A DNA stretch of 64,000 bases from Sabellastarte sp. h YS-2021 (lineage: Eukaryota > Annelida > Polychaeta > Sabellida > Sabellidae), in the NCBI GenBank assembly GCA_964017235.1, contig OZ024936.1:60501028-60565027 (forward strand). The letters run 5' to 3'. Below the pieces are notes generated by a model. That model worked only from the letters and a program-made list of their open reading frames with translations. It was not told where the DNA came from and searched no databases. How positions within the stretch are numbered: the first letter of the stretch is position 1; the number at the start of each line of letters is the position of its first letter. Below are positions 45,862-58,507 of this stretch, piece by piece. A program made the position numbers and the translations under genes.

Positions 45862-46035
45862 CGGCCAAGAAGGGTATCTCTTTTGGCAGTGGTGTGTATC
45901 TGTTTGCAAAATAACTCAAAGAGTTAAAACTAGATTCCAATAAAATTTTCATGAAACGATTACACGAGGAACAGATGATTTGATTTTGGTGGTAATCCAG
46001 AACACCGTCTGGATCATGGATTTAAACCTAAATAA
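45862..46035 (+). repeat. Dispersed repeat, 5' portion of the 'aaggaacagatga' family
   Basis: Runs from 'atctcggccaagaagggtat' through 'gtttgcaaaataactcaaag' to 'gaggaacagatgatttg' and 'gtaatccagaacacc'. The order matches 56870-57200 and the reverse of 55680-55860. Confidence 0.6.
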
Positions 46036-46039
46036 AAGT

Positions 46040-46205
46040 ACCAATATGTACAATAGTTCAATGTATGGGGATTACATTCTTTTCAAGAGTCACAGTCTTA
46101 TTGGGGCAGGCCTCAGCATTGGCACTTCTAGGAGTGGAACCCGCAAAGAGGTGACAGCCTGTGATTGGATACCAAAGTTGCTAACCACTAGACCACTGAC
46201 AACCT
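46040..46205 (-). mobile_element. tRNA-derived SINE fragment
   Basis: On the minus strand an A-box-like 'tggtctagtggttagc' (near 46198) and a B-box-like 'gggttccactcc' (near 46140) are about 55 bp apart, the tRNA promoter arrangement. The cloverleaf is degraded, so it is not a tRNA gene. Further 'gggacttaaaaccccaac' at about 46393 resembles a SINE tail phrase. Confidence 0.6.
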
Positions 46206-47026
46206 TATAGTTTACACTGGATGATCAATTATATTGAGGCCACATGTATACCCCCATGGCAGTATTTCTTGATAATGTTAACATAAAAGCTTTTTTTTTG
46301 TTATTGGTCCTCTATTGTTTGATATTACCTTGCTGGATATAAATGCTATGGCATTAATATATAATATTGTTTGGCTAATTCTGGCTGTTGAACGGGACTT
46401 AAAACCCCAACTTTGACAATTATTTGGCTAATCTACGGCAATCCCTAATCTGTAGATAGTTGATGGCTTGTGCCTTTGTATACAAATTGTTAATTTTTAT
46501 GTCATATCCCAGGTGTCTAGTCTGCGAAGTGTAGTTACAAACCCAGGAGGATATAACTCCTTGTGTGTTTTGATCAATTGTGTTATATCTCATAAGTTGC
46601 TGCTTTTCATCACTTTTGGAGATGATTGGGAATGACTCATGAGTTGGTGGGTGTTTCCACCACACTGATCATTGGTGGTCAAAGCTGAATTGATCGTTTT
46701 TACTCAGTGTACTGACAGTGCTTCCCAATGCCCCAGCCAAACTGCATGTAGTATTGCTAACATTTATAGGTGTTTTGGATAATGCCCTGTTCCTTCATAT
46801 ACTGCCACACTTCTGCTAGTAAAGATTGCGTACTGAGGACATTCTTTGTTTAAAGTGTTGAATATTTACACAGAAAGTTACTTCATTGGGTCAAGGTTTC
46901 TTTAGAACTTTACTCAGCATATAATCTATTGCTACAGTTCTGTTTAATAATAATTTACACTTATAAGCCTATTGTGAAGAAACTAATTATTACATGCTGA
47001 AACTATCCACTCAAGTTATATGTCTA

Positions 47027-48008
47027 TGTTGTATTGAATGTGTACATTCAACGGCTTGGCCATTGAATCTTCACATTCAATAGCAAGCAGCCATTGAATG
47101 TGTACATTCAATAGTTTAGCTGTGGAATGTGTACATTCCACAACCATAGCCATTGAATGTGTATATGAACTTCAGAAATTAAAATAAGTAACTGATATTG
47201 TGTGAAATGGAACTTATTCTTGTCATTTTCTTAATAAATCACATCTGTTGATATTAACTTAAAATAAACTTTTGCATTGGTTGATTATCTGTGGTCAGTT
47301 ATATAGTTATACATTATAACAAAAACTGTTTTAGTTTCTAATAATGTTTATCTTAATCTGTTTTCTAATTATATTGTCCCACTGAACCTCTGTATTAATA
47401 TAGGGGTGCAATCATGGGGCTAATTACAATTAAATACCCAGATTTCACACTTAATTAGGTGAATTACTTGCTATCACATATTAGAATCATACACTGAAAG
47501 ACCATACAGTAACTACTCAGGCTTGAACTATTTTTCTTTCATCCTTTCACTGGGTTGCCAAATATTTCAATATTTGTGGATTAAAGTAAAGCTTATAAGA
47601 GTTTTTGTAATGACTTTGATCAGAAAGGCTTGATGCATCATAAATAATCCAATGAAATGTATGACATTTATGTCATTACACATATGTTTATTCATTTTAA
47701 TGTTCTAGATTGATCCTTCTTTATGTCACTTCCTGAAATGTAACACTTTTATTGCAATTAATTTAATCATTTATTATTATGCTAAAAATATCCAATATGG
47801 GTTATAAACTAAGTCTTTTCAATCAGTGTCAGCTTTTCATATTTAATTATTTATACATTCCATGGCTTGGGTCATTGAATGATATTAGCCATTGAATGTA
47901 CACATTCCACGGCTCAGCCATTGAATGTATACATTCAATGATTTGCCCATTGAATGTACACATTCAATAGTTTTGGCCATTCAATGGTTATCCACATTCA
48001 ATACAACA
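47027..48008. mobile_element. ~980-bp foldback-like MITE built from ~22-bp palindromes
   Basis: The ends TGTTGTATTGAATGTG and CACATTCAATACAACA are exact inverses, flanked by TA (47025-47026, 48009-48010). Each end holds several palindromes of the type CATTGAATGT-GT-ACATTCAATG (47031-47165 and 47864-47998), separated by short linkers such as 'agtttagc' and 'ggcttggcc'. The ~700-bp centre is AT-rich and non-coding. It is possibly Tc1/mariner-like by its TA target. Confidence 0.8.
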
Positions 48009-48134
48009 TATATATCATAAATTTGCAGGATAAGTAAAACTGAGGTGGTAATTGATCCTTTGCTTTGTAATACAATCAAATTGTCCATGTATCGTCATCA
48101 TTTCTCTCTGCAGTATGGTGTGTCAAGACTGTAA

Positions 48135-51100
48135 GGCCTACAAAGAGTGTTTTACCTCCACAATACATCATGGCAAGTGTCGGTAACAGTATTAAGGTGT
48201 TGTCTGCAAATTGCCAGGGGCTACAAAATATGCAAAAACGAGTTGATGTCCTATCATACATGAAAGATAGGAAAGCCAACATAATTTGTCTACAAGACAC
48301 CCACTGGACAGAAAAAGATGTACTCTCAGTGAAACAGATATGGGGAAACGAATGCTATTTAAATGGAACACTTACAAATTCACGTGGTGTAGCTATCCTA
48401 TTGAATAAAAACTTTGAATACCAAATCACTTCAACAAAATCAGACTCGTGTGGAAATTTCCTATATTTAAGTATAAAACTGAGTTCTATGACAATAAACC
48501 TCATTAATATCTATGCCCCTAATAATGATAACCCTAACTATTTTAGCTGCATTAAAGATTTTTTGTTAACCAATCATACTGATTATACAGTCATTTGTGG
48601 TGATTTTAACCTGGTATTAGATCAGACAATTGATACAAAAAATTATAAACATTTAAATAATCCCAATGCACAAAAAGCAGTAAAAGACATGATGAATGAA
48701 TTAAATCTCTTAGATATCTACCGATTACTTCACCCAAATGTCACTCGGTTTACTTGGAGAAAAAGAAATCCAATTAAACATGCAAGGCTGGACTTCTTTT
48801 TAATTTCAGATATAATGACAGATATTGTTAAAACATGCAATATCGGTGTGGCTTATCGGTCAGATCATTCTGTGATTGAATTAGAATTGTTTCTAAACAA
48901 ATTTACGGTTGGTAAGGGAATCTGGAAATTTTACAATAGCTTGTTGAAAAGACAAGATTACCTGAATTTGATAAATAATGCTATAGATGATGAAATCTTA
49001 AAGTATGCCTTACCAATTTACTCGCTACAATTTCTGAAACAAATTCTACCAAATATAACCTTTACAATTGATAATGATCTTTTCCTAGAAATGTTATTTC
49101 TGAGAATAAGAGGTGATACAATAAAGTATGCATCATCATTAAAAAAAACAATAAAACAAAAGAGGACCAACTACTAAAAGACATAGCCTATCTTGAGTCA
49201 CAATTAGACAATAATAGCCATAACTACCAACTGCTTATGGACAAGCAACTAGAACTGGAAAATTTAAGAAAGATTAAGGTTGATGGTGAGCAAATAAGAT
49301 CTAGACATCAATGGCTTAAAGAGGGCGAAAAACCATCTAAATTTTTTTGTAACTTAGAGAATAGAAACTTCATTGAAAAGACAATCAAAAGTGTTCAGTT
49401 ACAGGATGGATCTTTTGTAACCGAACAAAATCAAGTGTTAAGCCATATAAGGAATTTCTATGTTCATCTTTTTGCAAACAAAGATGATACCCTAGACTTC
49501 AATAATATTCACAAAGTATTAGAAAATTTACCAACAAATACAGTTAGAGATAATAACCTTGGTGATCCAATTACAACTATTGGATTAGCTTCTGTATTAA
49601 AAAAACAGAAGAATGACAAATCACCAGGAATTGACGGAATTAGTTCAGAATTTTTAAAAGTTTTTTGGATAAAGTTGAAATATTTTATCACCAATGGATT
49701 GAACAATTGTTTTAAGAAAGGCAAACTCTCAACAACTCTACGTCAGTGTATCATTACCTGCATTCCAAAAGGGACTAAAGATAGAAAACTTATCAAAAAC
49801 TGGAGACCTATATCTCTTTTATCTGTAGTTTACAAACTAGCATCTGGGGTAATTGCCAATAGGTTAAAAGGAACACTGGACGATATAATAGGGAAAATAC
49901 AAACAGGCTTTCTTGCTGGACGACAAATAAGTGACGGTACTCGACTAACCTACGATCTTATGCATATCACTGAGCAATATAATATTCCAGGTGCTATTAT
50001 GCTTATTGACTTCGAAAAAGCATTCGATTCAATTTCGTGGAAATTCCTATATATAATACTCCAACATTTTGGTTTTAGTAAGAACTTCTTAAAATGGATA
50101 CAATTGTTTAACTCAGACATAACAGCATTTGTAGTACAATGTGGTATATTATCTGAAAAAATTAAGATTGAAAGGGGTTGCAAACAGGGAGACCCTGTTT
50201 CATCATATTTGTTTTTAACTGCTGCAGAAATTCTTGCCCTACTTATTAAAATGAACCCAGAAATAATTGGAATAAAAGTCAATACGAAGGAATTTAAGTT
50301 AACGCAATTTGCAGACAACACCGCACTTTTTTTAGATGGCACACAACACTCTTTGCAGGCGGCATTAAATACACTAGAAATTTTTGGTAATTTCTCAGGA
50401 TTACATATGAACAAGGAAAAGACCAAGATAATCTGGATTGGAAGGAAATGCTTTTCAAAGTTTAAATTAAATGTATCGCAAAGACTGGGGCTGTACTGAT
50501 TTCACCTTTCTAGGTCTCCACTTCTCAGTGAACCTTGATGATATGTGTAAAATTAATTATAGTAAAACAATAAAAATAGCTGAAGCTGAAATCATAAAAT
50601 GGCAATCTAGAAATCTCACTCCAATAGGTAAAATAACAATTATAAAAACAAAAATCCTCTCTAAATTTATTCACTTATTCTTGTCAATTCCAATAACAAA
50701 GTGTTTCCTTGAAAAACTTAATAGAATTCTATTTCAGTTCCTATGGAACAAGAAACCAGATAAAATAAAACGTGCTACTATTTGTACTATGTATCAAAAC
50801 GGCGGGCTAAATATGGTTAATATCTATAATTTTGAAAAATGCTTAAAAGTTAGCTGGATGCGTAGATTACAAAGCCAGTCGCAATGGTGTATTCTACTAC
50901 AGGAGACTATTGGTGAATTTGAGCGAATTTTTGTTATGGGCCCAGAGTGGTGTAACTTTTTAAAACAAAAAGTTTCAAATAAATTTTGGTCAGATGTTTT
51001 TCAAAGCTGGGCATATGTTGGTAAAGAATTGAGAATAAATTCAAACTCAGATATTATGCAATCTTGTTTATGGTATAATAAGCATATATCTGAAAACCAA

Positions 51101-52395
51101 ATGTTCCTCTCTCTGTGGTTTAAGAAGGGTATCTATACAGTTGGCGATATTACCGATTCATCTGGCAAAGTATTAGGTTTGGTAGAAATAAATACAAAAT
51201 TCAACTTGAAAGTTAACTTCCTACACTATTTTAGATTGAGAGCAGAAATACAAAGCTTCATTCAGAAAAAATAAAAAGGACAACTTTTTTCCTCACCAAA
51301 ATCCAGTTTTTCCCCCACACTGACATTTGATAATGCATCAGAAAAAAGGCTGTAAGGACATATATTTAATCATAAATGAAACAGATAAAAAAGAACAAAC
51401 AAACTGTGAACTAAAATGGTCACAAGCTTTAAGCATCAACAATGATGACATTTGGCCAACTGTCTATAAAATCTGCTTCAAAAGTATTTCTGATAATGTC
51501 CTTGTGTGGTTTCAGTACAGGCTTCTTTATAACATATTAAATACAAATGACTACCTTCATAAGGTGAAAATTAAAGAAAACAAGATGTGTAATATGTGCA
51601 ATGAATACACTGAAACATGTCTTCACTTGTTTAGTGATTGTATTAAAGCTGAAGAGTTGTGGAATAATATAGACACTTGGCTAAAAAATAAAACGGGAAT
51701 ACCTCTTGTGTTCACTGCCAAAATGAAGATACTTGGATATCTAATATATGATCAGTTCTTTTGGCCCATAAATTTCATACTTCTCATATCAAGGAATTAC
51801 ATGTTTCAAACATCGAAAAAACAGCCATCTTAACATATTTTGTCTGCAGAAAGAATTTAAAAGAAAATTTCTAGAGCAAAAATATTTGGCAGAAACAGAT
51901 ACTGGTATAAACTTATTTAAAACCAGATGGGGACATTGGGTAGATATTTTTTCAGAAATTGAACTTTAAATATTGTAAGTGTTTATAATTTTATGAAAGT
52001 ACCTACAGTAGCAGATACGATACTGCTTCCTCTCCTTCCTCTTCAGATTTTTAAAATTACCCGTTACATTAGTCTACAGTTTTACCTATCAATTAAAGGT
52101 TTATCATTAATATCTGTTACTTCTGATTTTCTTTTAGTATTAGTACCTTATTTGTATACATTAGTTTACAGTTTTACCTATCAATTAAAAGGTTTATCAT
52201 TAATATCTGTTACTTCTGATCCTCTTTTAGTACTAGTACCTTATTTGTATACATTGTACAAGTTTCTAGGAAGTAAAGATGTTAAACTTTCCTTTCTGTA
52301 TAGTGATGTAATAATGTAATTACAGAAAAGCACTAAAGTCTGTATAACATGTGAAAAGTTGGAATTGTATATATGTTACTCTTTATTAAAAAAAA
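48135..52395 (+). mobile_element. Tx1/L1-type non-LTR retrotransposon, 5'-truncated
   Basis: Flanked by an exact 10-bp duplication AAGACTGTAA (48125-48134 and 52396-52405, the second overlapping the A-run) with an A-rich 3' end (52388-52397). Only 35 bp precede the ORF2 start, so ORF1 is missing. The 3' region contains a ~92-bp tandem duplication (52066-52157 and 52158-52250). It is inserted just 3' of the foldback MITE. Confidence 0.9.
48170..51968 (+). pseudogene. Tx1/L1-type ORF2 (endonuclease-RT), frameshifted
   Basis: Four open segments (48170-49177, about 49160-50499, 50471-51274, 51327-51833 with a tail to 51968) read collinearly as one protein. The endonuclease has SANCQG, LQDTHW, GDFNL and SDHS. 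The RT has PGIDGISSEF, MLIDFEKAFDS and GCKQGDPVS, and FADN at about 50308-50319, where the second catalytic Asp is Asn. The C-terminus has a Cys/His knuckle (CNMCN...HLFSDC, about 51590-51650). Frameshifts lie near 49140-49165 (A-run), 50470, and about 51815, with a stop at 51272-51274. The start follows CATC-ATGG. The GC(K/R)QGDP style and C-terminal knuckle point to the L1 group, Tx1-like. Non-functional. Confidence 0.88.
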
Positions 52396-52405
52396 AAGAC
52401 TGTAA

Positions 52406-54454
52406 TGTTATTCCTTTTCCTCAGAAGCCATTCTGTGAAAAGCAAATTTTTCAAAGTCCACAAACTTTGAAAATCTAAGGAACAATTGACTATCACCAAG
52501 TTAACTGTCATATCTTAAGTGCAGAAAATGACACGACATTCCAAGAGAAACACATGATGTTGATCCTTGGTATTCTTTAGCAAGCTTCACATCCAATCAT
52601 AGGCTGACACCAGTTTGTAGGTTCGACTTCCTCAAGTTACAATGCAGAGAGCCTGTCACAGAATGACCCTTGCTGTTGAACAGGGTGTAACAAGCCTGAT
52701 ATTTATTTTTATGGGAGACTTAAAGCATTTCCTTGGTGGCCTTGTCCCACTGTATACGGAGGTAATCAAATTTTACATTGGTAAAATTCCACAGACTGAA
52801 ACCATGTAATGATGTACAATATGAAGAGAAAAGCTTTGACTTTACATCAAACTGAATATACCTTAATTTACAGTGCATTTAAAATCTAATAATGTTATAT
52901 GACCTTATTTACTTATATACCAATATTTATGCCAATTGCATCAATAACTAAACAAAAAACATACACAACAAAAAAAGGGAAAACTCTGAACTTGCATGTA
53001 GAAGATATATAGCAAACTAGCGATAAAAGACATACATTGTGTATTACCCAGAAAAATTAGGACAAAATCAAAACAAATAACCAAGCTACCACAGATAAAT
53101 TATTGATTGATGTTCTAGAAAAAAGAACTTGACAAGCACAGCGTTGATATTCAAGATTGTTACCAAAACAGATGACCTCCAGATTTCTTTTTTTTATCTT
53201 GTATCAATTGAGACCCCTCGTGATGGATAATCATTTATTTTAAATTTTTAACTTAAATTGGACTAAATTATTAATTAAGACTACAAAAAAAATCATCAGT
53301 TGTAGTCGTTTGCTTTCAATTGATAAAAAATTGTGCAAAGTATAAAATTCAGACTCTTATGTTTTCTGGAGAAATTTGATCTGTCACTTGGCAAGATATT
53401 GAGAAGGGCCATGAAATCCTAGTGGAATAATCTTATAAGACAAGTGTGAGGAAATCTAAAACCAGTTACTTAGTTTGCACAACTTTAACTTAAGATTGCT
53501 TTATCTTTTACAAAGTTTGATATTTAAGTCCAACAAATTTAACTCAAGTTTTAACAGATTTTTTTTTATAGTTTCAAAGACAACATTCCAAGGTAATGGA
53601 AAATCAGAACAAGAAAAAAAGATAAAGGTTGAAAGAAAAGCTTGATTGTGGCCCACTTCTCTGAAGCCTACATCCGGGGGTAACATTATCAATAGACGTT
53701 TTTCCCCGGAGACAGAATCACAGTTATTTCCTTGCACTTGTGAAGACTTTACCACCTTCCGAGTTAAAGGGTGGAAAGAACATGTCTAATATGCCCATAA
53801 TCCAGAGATTAAAAGGGCCACATGTGTCTTTCACTTTACATATATCTTTAAGCTGTTTTAGACCCCCCTGAACTCTGTTTAAAAGGAATGTTTCTTCTTT
53901 TCTTGTTGATATAATGTAAAGTATAAAAAATGATGGAGCTCTAAATATGTACTTGAATAAGATAAAAATTTTGCCCTTTTTATTTCAGCCACCTTAACGC
54001 CTTATAATGGTAACCATGAGTATTAGTTTTTGTACAAGTGTTACTAAAGATATTATTATTATTATTATTAAAAAGCTGTAGATTGAATATTGTTGTTTCA
54101 GTATTCAATATATCTTGTGGGTTAAAGTATTGGTCGGGAAGGAGTAACTGCAAATACAATTCTATTAATTTAAAACAATCATCTACAATCATCTGAAAGC
54201 GGGCACTCTCACCCCACCCCCTGTCTAATGTAGAATAACTTAGATTTTTCATCCCAAATGGGCATTTAACCATTCGCTTATTCTTACCATCAATGACCTA
54301 CAGTTTGACTTCAAAGTAACGTTATTTATAAAAGATAAAAACAGACATCTATCAACGAAGAAGTTTGCCATTAAAATACACTTTGACAGGTATTAACATG
54401 GTCGTCTCAAGTTTGTTTACTGATACTCCAAAACCGCCAGATTTACAAGCGTAA
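52406..54454. other. AT-rich non-coding stretch
   Basis: No gene or RNA recognised. A short ATT microsatellite lies at about 54050-54070. Confidence 0.4.
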
Positions 54455-54650
54455 AGCCCTGTTTCCATGTACGCGGTAGCGGGTCGCGGAAAAAATCGGT
54501 CAGGGATCGAATTGAAAATAACGGCCAGCGTTCACCGCCTCCCGCTACCGCTATCCGCAGCCGCGACCCGCGGAAATGGAAACACTGCTGAGCATTTATG
54601 TAGAATGGATTTTTCCGGCTACCACAACCCACGTACATGGACACAGGGCT
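54455..54650. mobile_element. PIF/Harbinger-like MITE, 196 bp
   Basis: The ends AGCCCTGTTTCCATGTACG and the inverse of CGTACATGGACACAGGGCT match, flanked by TAA (54452-54454 and 54651-54653). A second, inner inverted repeat (gtagcgggtcgcgg...ccgcgacccgcgg) makes it strongly folded. It is much more GC-rich than its surroundings. Confidence 0.83.
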
Positions 54651-55220
54651 TAAAAGTGTCATTATAGGACAACTAAATTAGATAAAAAAGATGGTTTGGG
54701 GGACACTTCACAAATAAACCATCCACTTGTCGCATCCAAGTTTTGTCTTTTGTCTCTCAGTATTACATGTTCCAAAAGGAGGTTGACATTTATTCATCTT
54801 TTTGTTGGAAAATGTCATGTTTTTTTTCTGCACACTTCAATTCAGTGAGGATACTTACTTTTGGAACAGCAAATCCATTTATTTAGTTATATTGATAACC
54901 ACTCCTTTCGACAAAAAAGTGACTAGGAGAAAGTTTTGTTTTTGTGTAAAAATTGTCAATAGTACAGATGGTATGGTAGTCTATCATAAGTGTGAGCTGA
55001 ATACAAACCAACCTCAGTGTATAAAAGGGTTGTTAAATATTAGCTACTTATAAGCCAATGACTATTTGGCCCAAAAGAAGGCTGGGTATTTTGCATTATA
55101 TTCTATATATTGCCTTTTGTAAAAGAACATTAATTGTCACGCTAATAAAATAAGCTGAAATGAAAATTTTCAATTAAGGCAAATAAGTACGAAACAATTG
55201 CCATCATAAATATGAAATTT

Positions 55221-55560
55221 CTGTGACCCAGTGGGTAAGGCACTCGCCTAGGAATATAGAGGACCTGGCTTCAGTTCCAGGTACAGGCAGATACATTGTG
55301 GATCCGATGACTACTTAAAATAGTAGTCCTCACTCAATGGTTGGTCCCTATTCCATCCCATGTGGCAGGCTAAAGAACCCCAGGGATGTCCATAAATGGT
55401 CATCCCTGAGACTGTATCTTCTGTTTTGGGAATGACAGTCATAAGTAAGCTTGGATTGTACTTGTGCAGTTGGAATGGGTCAAATAGCACTATGAGTTCT
55501 GTAGTAAATGAGATATTGCCCTTAGAGAAATGTATAATATAAATAAATATTAAAATTTGC
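55221..55560 (+). mobile_element. tRNA-derived SINE, about 340 bp
   Basis: The head has an A-box-like 'gacccagtgggtaagg' and a B-box-like 'ggcttcagttcc' 45 bp apart, followed by a body with 'catcccatgtggcaggctaa' and 'ccctgagactgtat' and an AT-rich end 'aaataaatattaaaa'. The tRNA cloverleaf is not intact. Confidence 0.72.
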
Positions 55561-55679
55561 CATTGGAGTGACCGGCTGAACATAGAGCAATAAGAAGCAA
55601 GTGCACTCAGTGAGTGAGGATCTCCTATGAGGCCCAACATCTCCAATATTCCTTATGATTCACAATAATAAAAAAGTCC

Positions 55680-55860
55680 GTTAAAAAGTTCCTGGATCTA
55701 GACAGCGATCCGGAACACCCCCAAAACTTAATCATCTGTTCAGTGTGTCATTTTCGACATTTCCAGAATATTTCATCAAAATCTGTTTATAACATTTTGA
55801 ATTATTTTGCAAAGAAACAAATACATGCTGCCAATGACATAACCTGCTTGCAGGAGAAAA
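55680..55860 (-). repeat. Dispersed repeat copy, reversed
   Basis: Its reverse complement reads 'tttgtttctttgcaaaataattc', then 'gaacagatgattaag', then 'gttccggatcgctgtctagatccag', the same order as 45862-46035 and 56870-57200. Confidence 0.65.
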
Positions 55861-55949
55861 TAAAAGTTTCTGGCATTCCAAAATATAAATAAATTTAATG
55901 ACCTCTAGTGAAAATATTCCACAATTCTAATTATCATTCAAGTACCAGA

Positions 55950-56175
55950 ATACTTATATATTTGGGGTTTTATGTCACTTTCAACACTGTACAGGTCATA
56001 TCACAACGGGTAGTTGGAAGGGCAGAGGAAACCAGTACATACAGTTCGTCAGGGTTCTGTACTGTAAACTGCCGACCAATGGTAAGCAACTACCAGCTTT
56101 CCCACTTGAGGTAGAGCTGTGAATCGAACCCTTGCCTCAGAGGTGGGAGGAGAGAATGTTACCACCGTGGCCCCA
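55950..56175 (-). mobile_element. tRNA-derived SINE, second family
   Basis: The minus-strand head 'ggggccacggtggtaac' (56175 downward) and B-box-like 'gggttcgattc' are followed by 'cctcaagtgggaaagctggtag', 'cagtttacagtac' and 'gacctgtacagtgttg'. It supplies the empty-site sequence for the MITE at 21735-21985. Confidence 0.75.
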
Positions 56176-56869
56176 AGTACCAGAATACGTCATACATTTT
56201 GCTTGTTATGTTGTATGCATAGTAGTTGAAACTATACACGGGGCAGTATCTGCCAAAATTTATTTTATGCTACACAAGATACATTATCATATATACAAGT
56301 TATTATTACGCTGAATATAGGACTTACAATATGTATAATTTTGTATCTTGTATTCTCAACTTAACAGAATTTATAAAAGTTAGAAAACTTAGAAAATGCT
56401 TTACAAGCCAAAATGCCAACTAACTCAGTATATGTCTTTTAGAAAGACGCAAAACATTTGATCACAATGAACAAGATGAATGACCGGACCTAGCCAACAA
56501 AAGAAGATTGTAGAGCCAAGAGAAAAATCAAAAGATAGTCAACTGAGAATGAATTACCTTGACCTTACTTAAGCAGTACTGTTTTAATTAATATCTTCAT
56601 ATCAGAGGCTGCCACAAGTAGGTGTGTTTTGTTGATAACTTTATCACTGACTAGGTTTTTACAAAAAACTGTCACATTTATCCGTTTGTGTTGTGCCAAT
56701 ATCTCCCTTGTATATTTGCGTGGAATCCAAAAGTAATGAACAAAGTTTACATATGTGAGGGACATAGAACCGCTTTGAATGATGCTGCAAATGTTTCAGA
56801 CTGACCATGACAGTAGTGGCGCAAACACAAATGTAAAATTTTTGCAGAATTTATTACTCATTCTGTTTG

Positions 56870-57460
56870 GTTTGTATGTTTGTTTGTTTCTTTACAGCAT
56901 AATTCAAAAAACACTGCACGGATGGTTATGAAATTTTTAGGGAGCATCACAATTGTCACAAGGAAGGACTTATTCAAACTTGGACATGGTTGGGTCAATA
57001 TCCTTGATTCTGGAGCAGACTGACAAAAAAAATTGTAAAGTCTGCAATCGTCTCTTCTCCATGTACTCTTGTTTGTTTATCTATTTGAGATCAACTTTAA
57101 AAGTTATCGACACTTTTTATAGGACTTAAAATAATGAAAATGATACAAGGAACAGATGATTTGATTGTGCTGGTAATCTAGATCACCATCAAGATCCAGA
57201 AATAGTTTGAGGGCTCTTTAATTCATTATTGCTAAATAAGGTCATTTGCAGAGTGTGTACATGTATATACCTCTATAATAACTTATTATATTGCAAAAGT
57301 TACAGACCCCCCCCTCCCCCCACACACAATAAATAGTGTCTATAATACTAATACCTAGGATTGGTCTGTATCCTGGTAAAACTCTTCTGGATATTATGAT
57401 TCAGAACAGGAAATACAGGGGTGAAAATAAATTGCATGGCTGAGTTCCTGGAGCGCTTGG
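56870..57460 (+). repeat. Dispersed repeat, longest copy in the window
   Basis: Starts 'tttgtatgtttgtttgtttc', continues 'cagcataattcaaaaaacac' and 'ggttatgaaatttttaggg', then the 'aaggaacagatgatttg' block at 57147 through 'gggtgaaaataaattgc'. It combines the parts seen separately at 45862 and 43642. Confidence 0.65.
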
Positions 57461-58507
57461 CTAGCGAATTATGTCACAACTTTTTATAGACAATTATTTA
57501 TGCCGTTAGGCATGAAAAATCCTTACATCCAAACACTTTTGTCCAGAGAAATGTACAAGCTGCTTTTAAAGATGTTCTGTCATTTTACGGATTTGTGTGA
57601 TGCAAGCATGAACGAGGCAGTGCACAGTCGAACAAGTGTGATAACTTAAAACTTCTCAATTTCTTGGTGATGTGTATATTCTCCACAAATTAATAACATT
57701 AACATGCTTGTGTTAGAAGTACATAGATCTGTGTTACATAGTGATGTCACAACAAATGTACTACTTTTTTATACTTCTTTAACGTGGTCCATTCGACCAT
57801 ATATTTTTCCAGGACAGAGACATCATTTGACCGGTGTAATGTGACAGCTGTTTTAAAGAAGTTCGTCTGGTTTTTTTTGTTTGTTTTGTTTTTGTTGTGT
57901 ATATTTTCTTGCCTCCGCCATATATACCATATTGGCACATGCATCACTATTTCTGTTTATCCGAGAAAACAGTTTGCCATTGAACAAAGGCATTTTTTAA
58001 TCAACTAAACATGGTATATTTGCGACTTTATTTGTCTAATAATTAAGCTAAATGTTGCTACTGTGTGTATATATGGGAATGTAGCTATATTCAAGCATAT
58101 GTTCAATATTTTACTTTAATCTGTACCTCTTGCAGAGGGCTCCCCAAACATGTGAAGGTGTTGGAGGCATTCACAGCCTGTTCTGACATGACCTTAATTG
58201 TTGAAAGAAACTTAAAACGACAAGTATCACAATGTATTGTTACAAAACCGAATATGAATTTTAGAACAAAGCTGAAAAGTCTTTCAGTCTACATGCGTGA
58301 GCAGCAAAAGCCTTCAGACATACGAGCAGTGTACTAGAACTGATGAAAATCTGGTGAAAAAAAACAAATTGTGAGTCAAAAACACTCCATACCTGGCCTA
58401 CAACTCCAACTGTTACCCATGCAAGTGCTAATATAGCCCATTGCTGCTTAACTTCAGTGACGTGGGTTGTACCCATCATGCCGGAATTCAAAGTACGGTG
58501 AGATTTA

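Noticed and set aside
46120..46205. Possible tRNA gene on the minus strand
   Set aside because: The cloverleaf is degraded, and the sequence continues into a SINE-like body.
55221..55290. Possible tRNA gene
   Set aside because: A- and B-box-like motifs are present but the stems do not pair; it continues into a SINE body.
58133..58337. Exon-like stretch after a 'cctcttgcag' acceptor
   Set aside because: No donor or partner exon and no domain; the acceptor-like string is common by chance.
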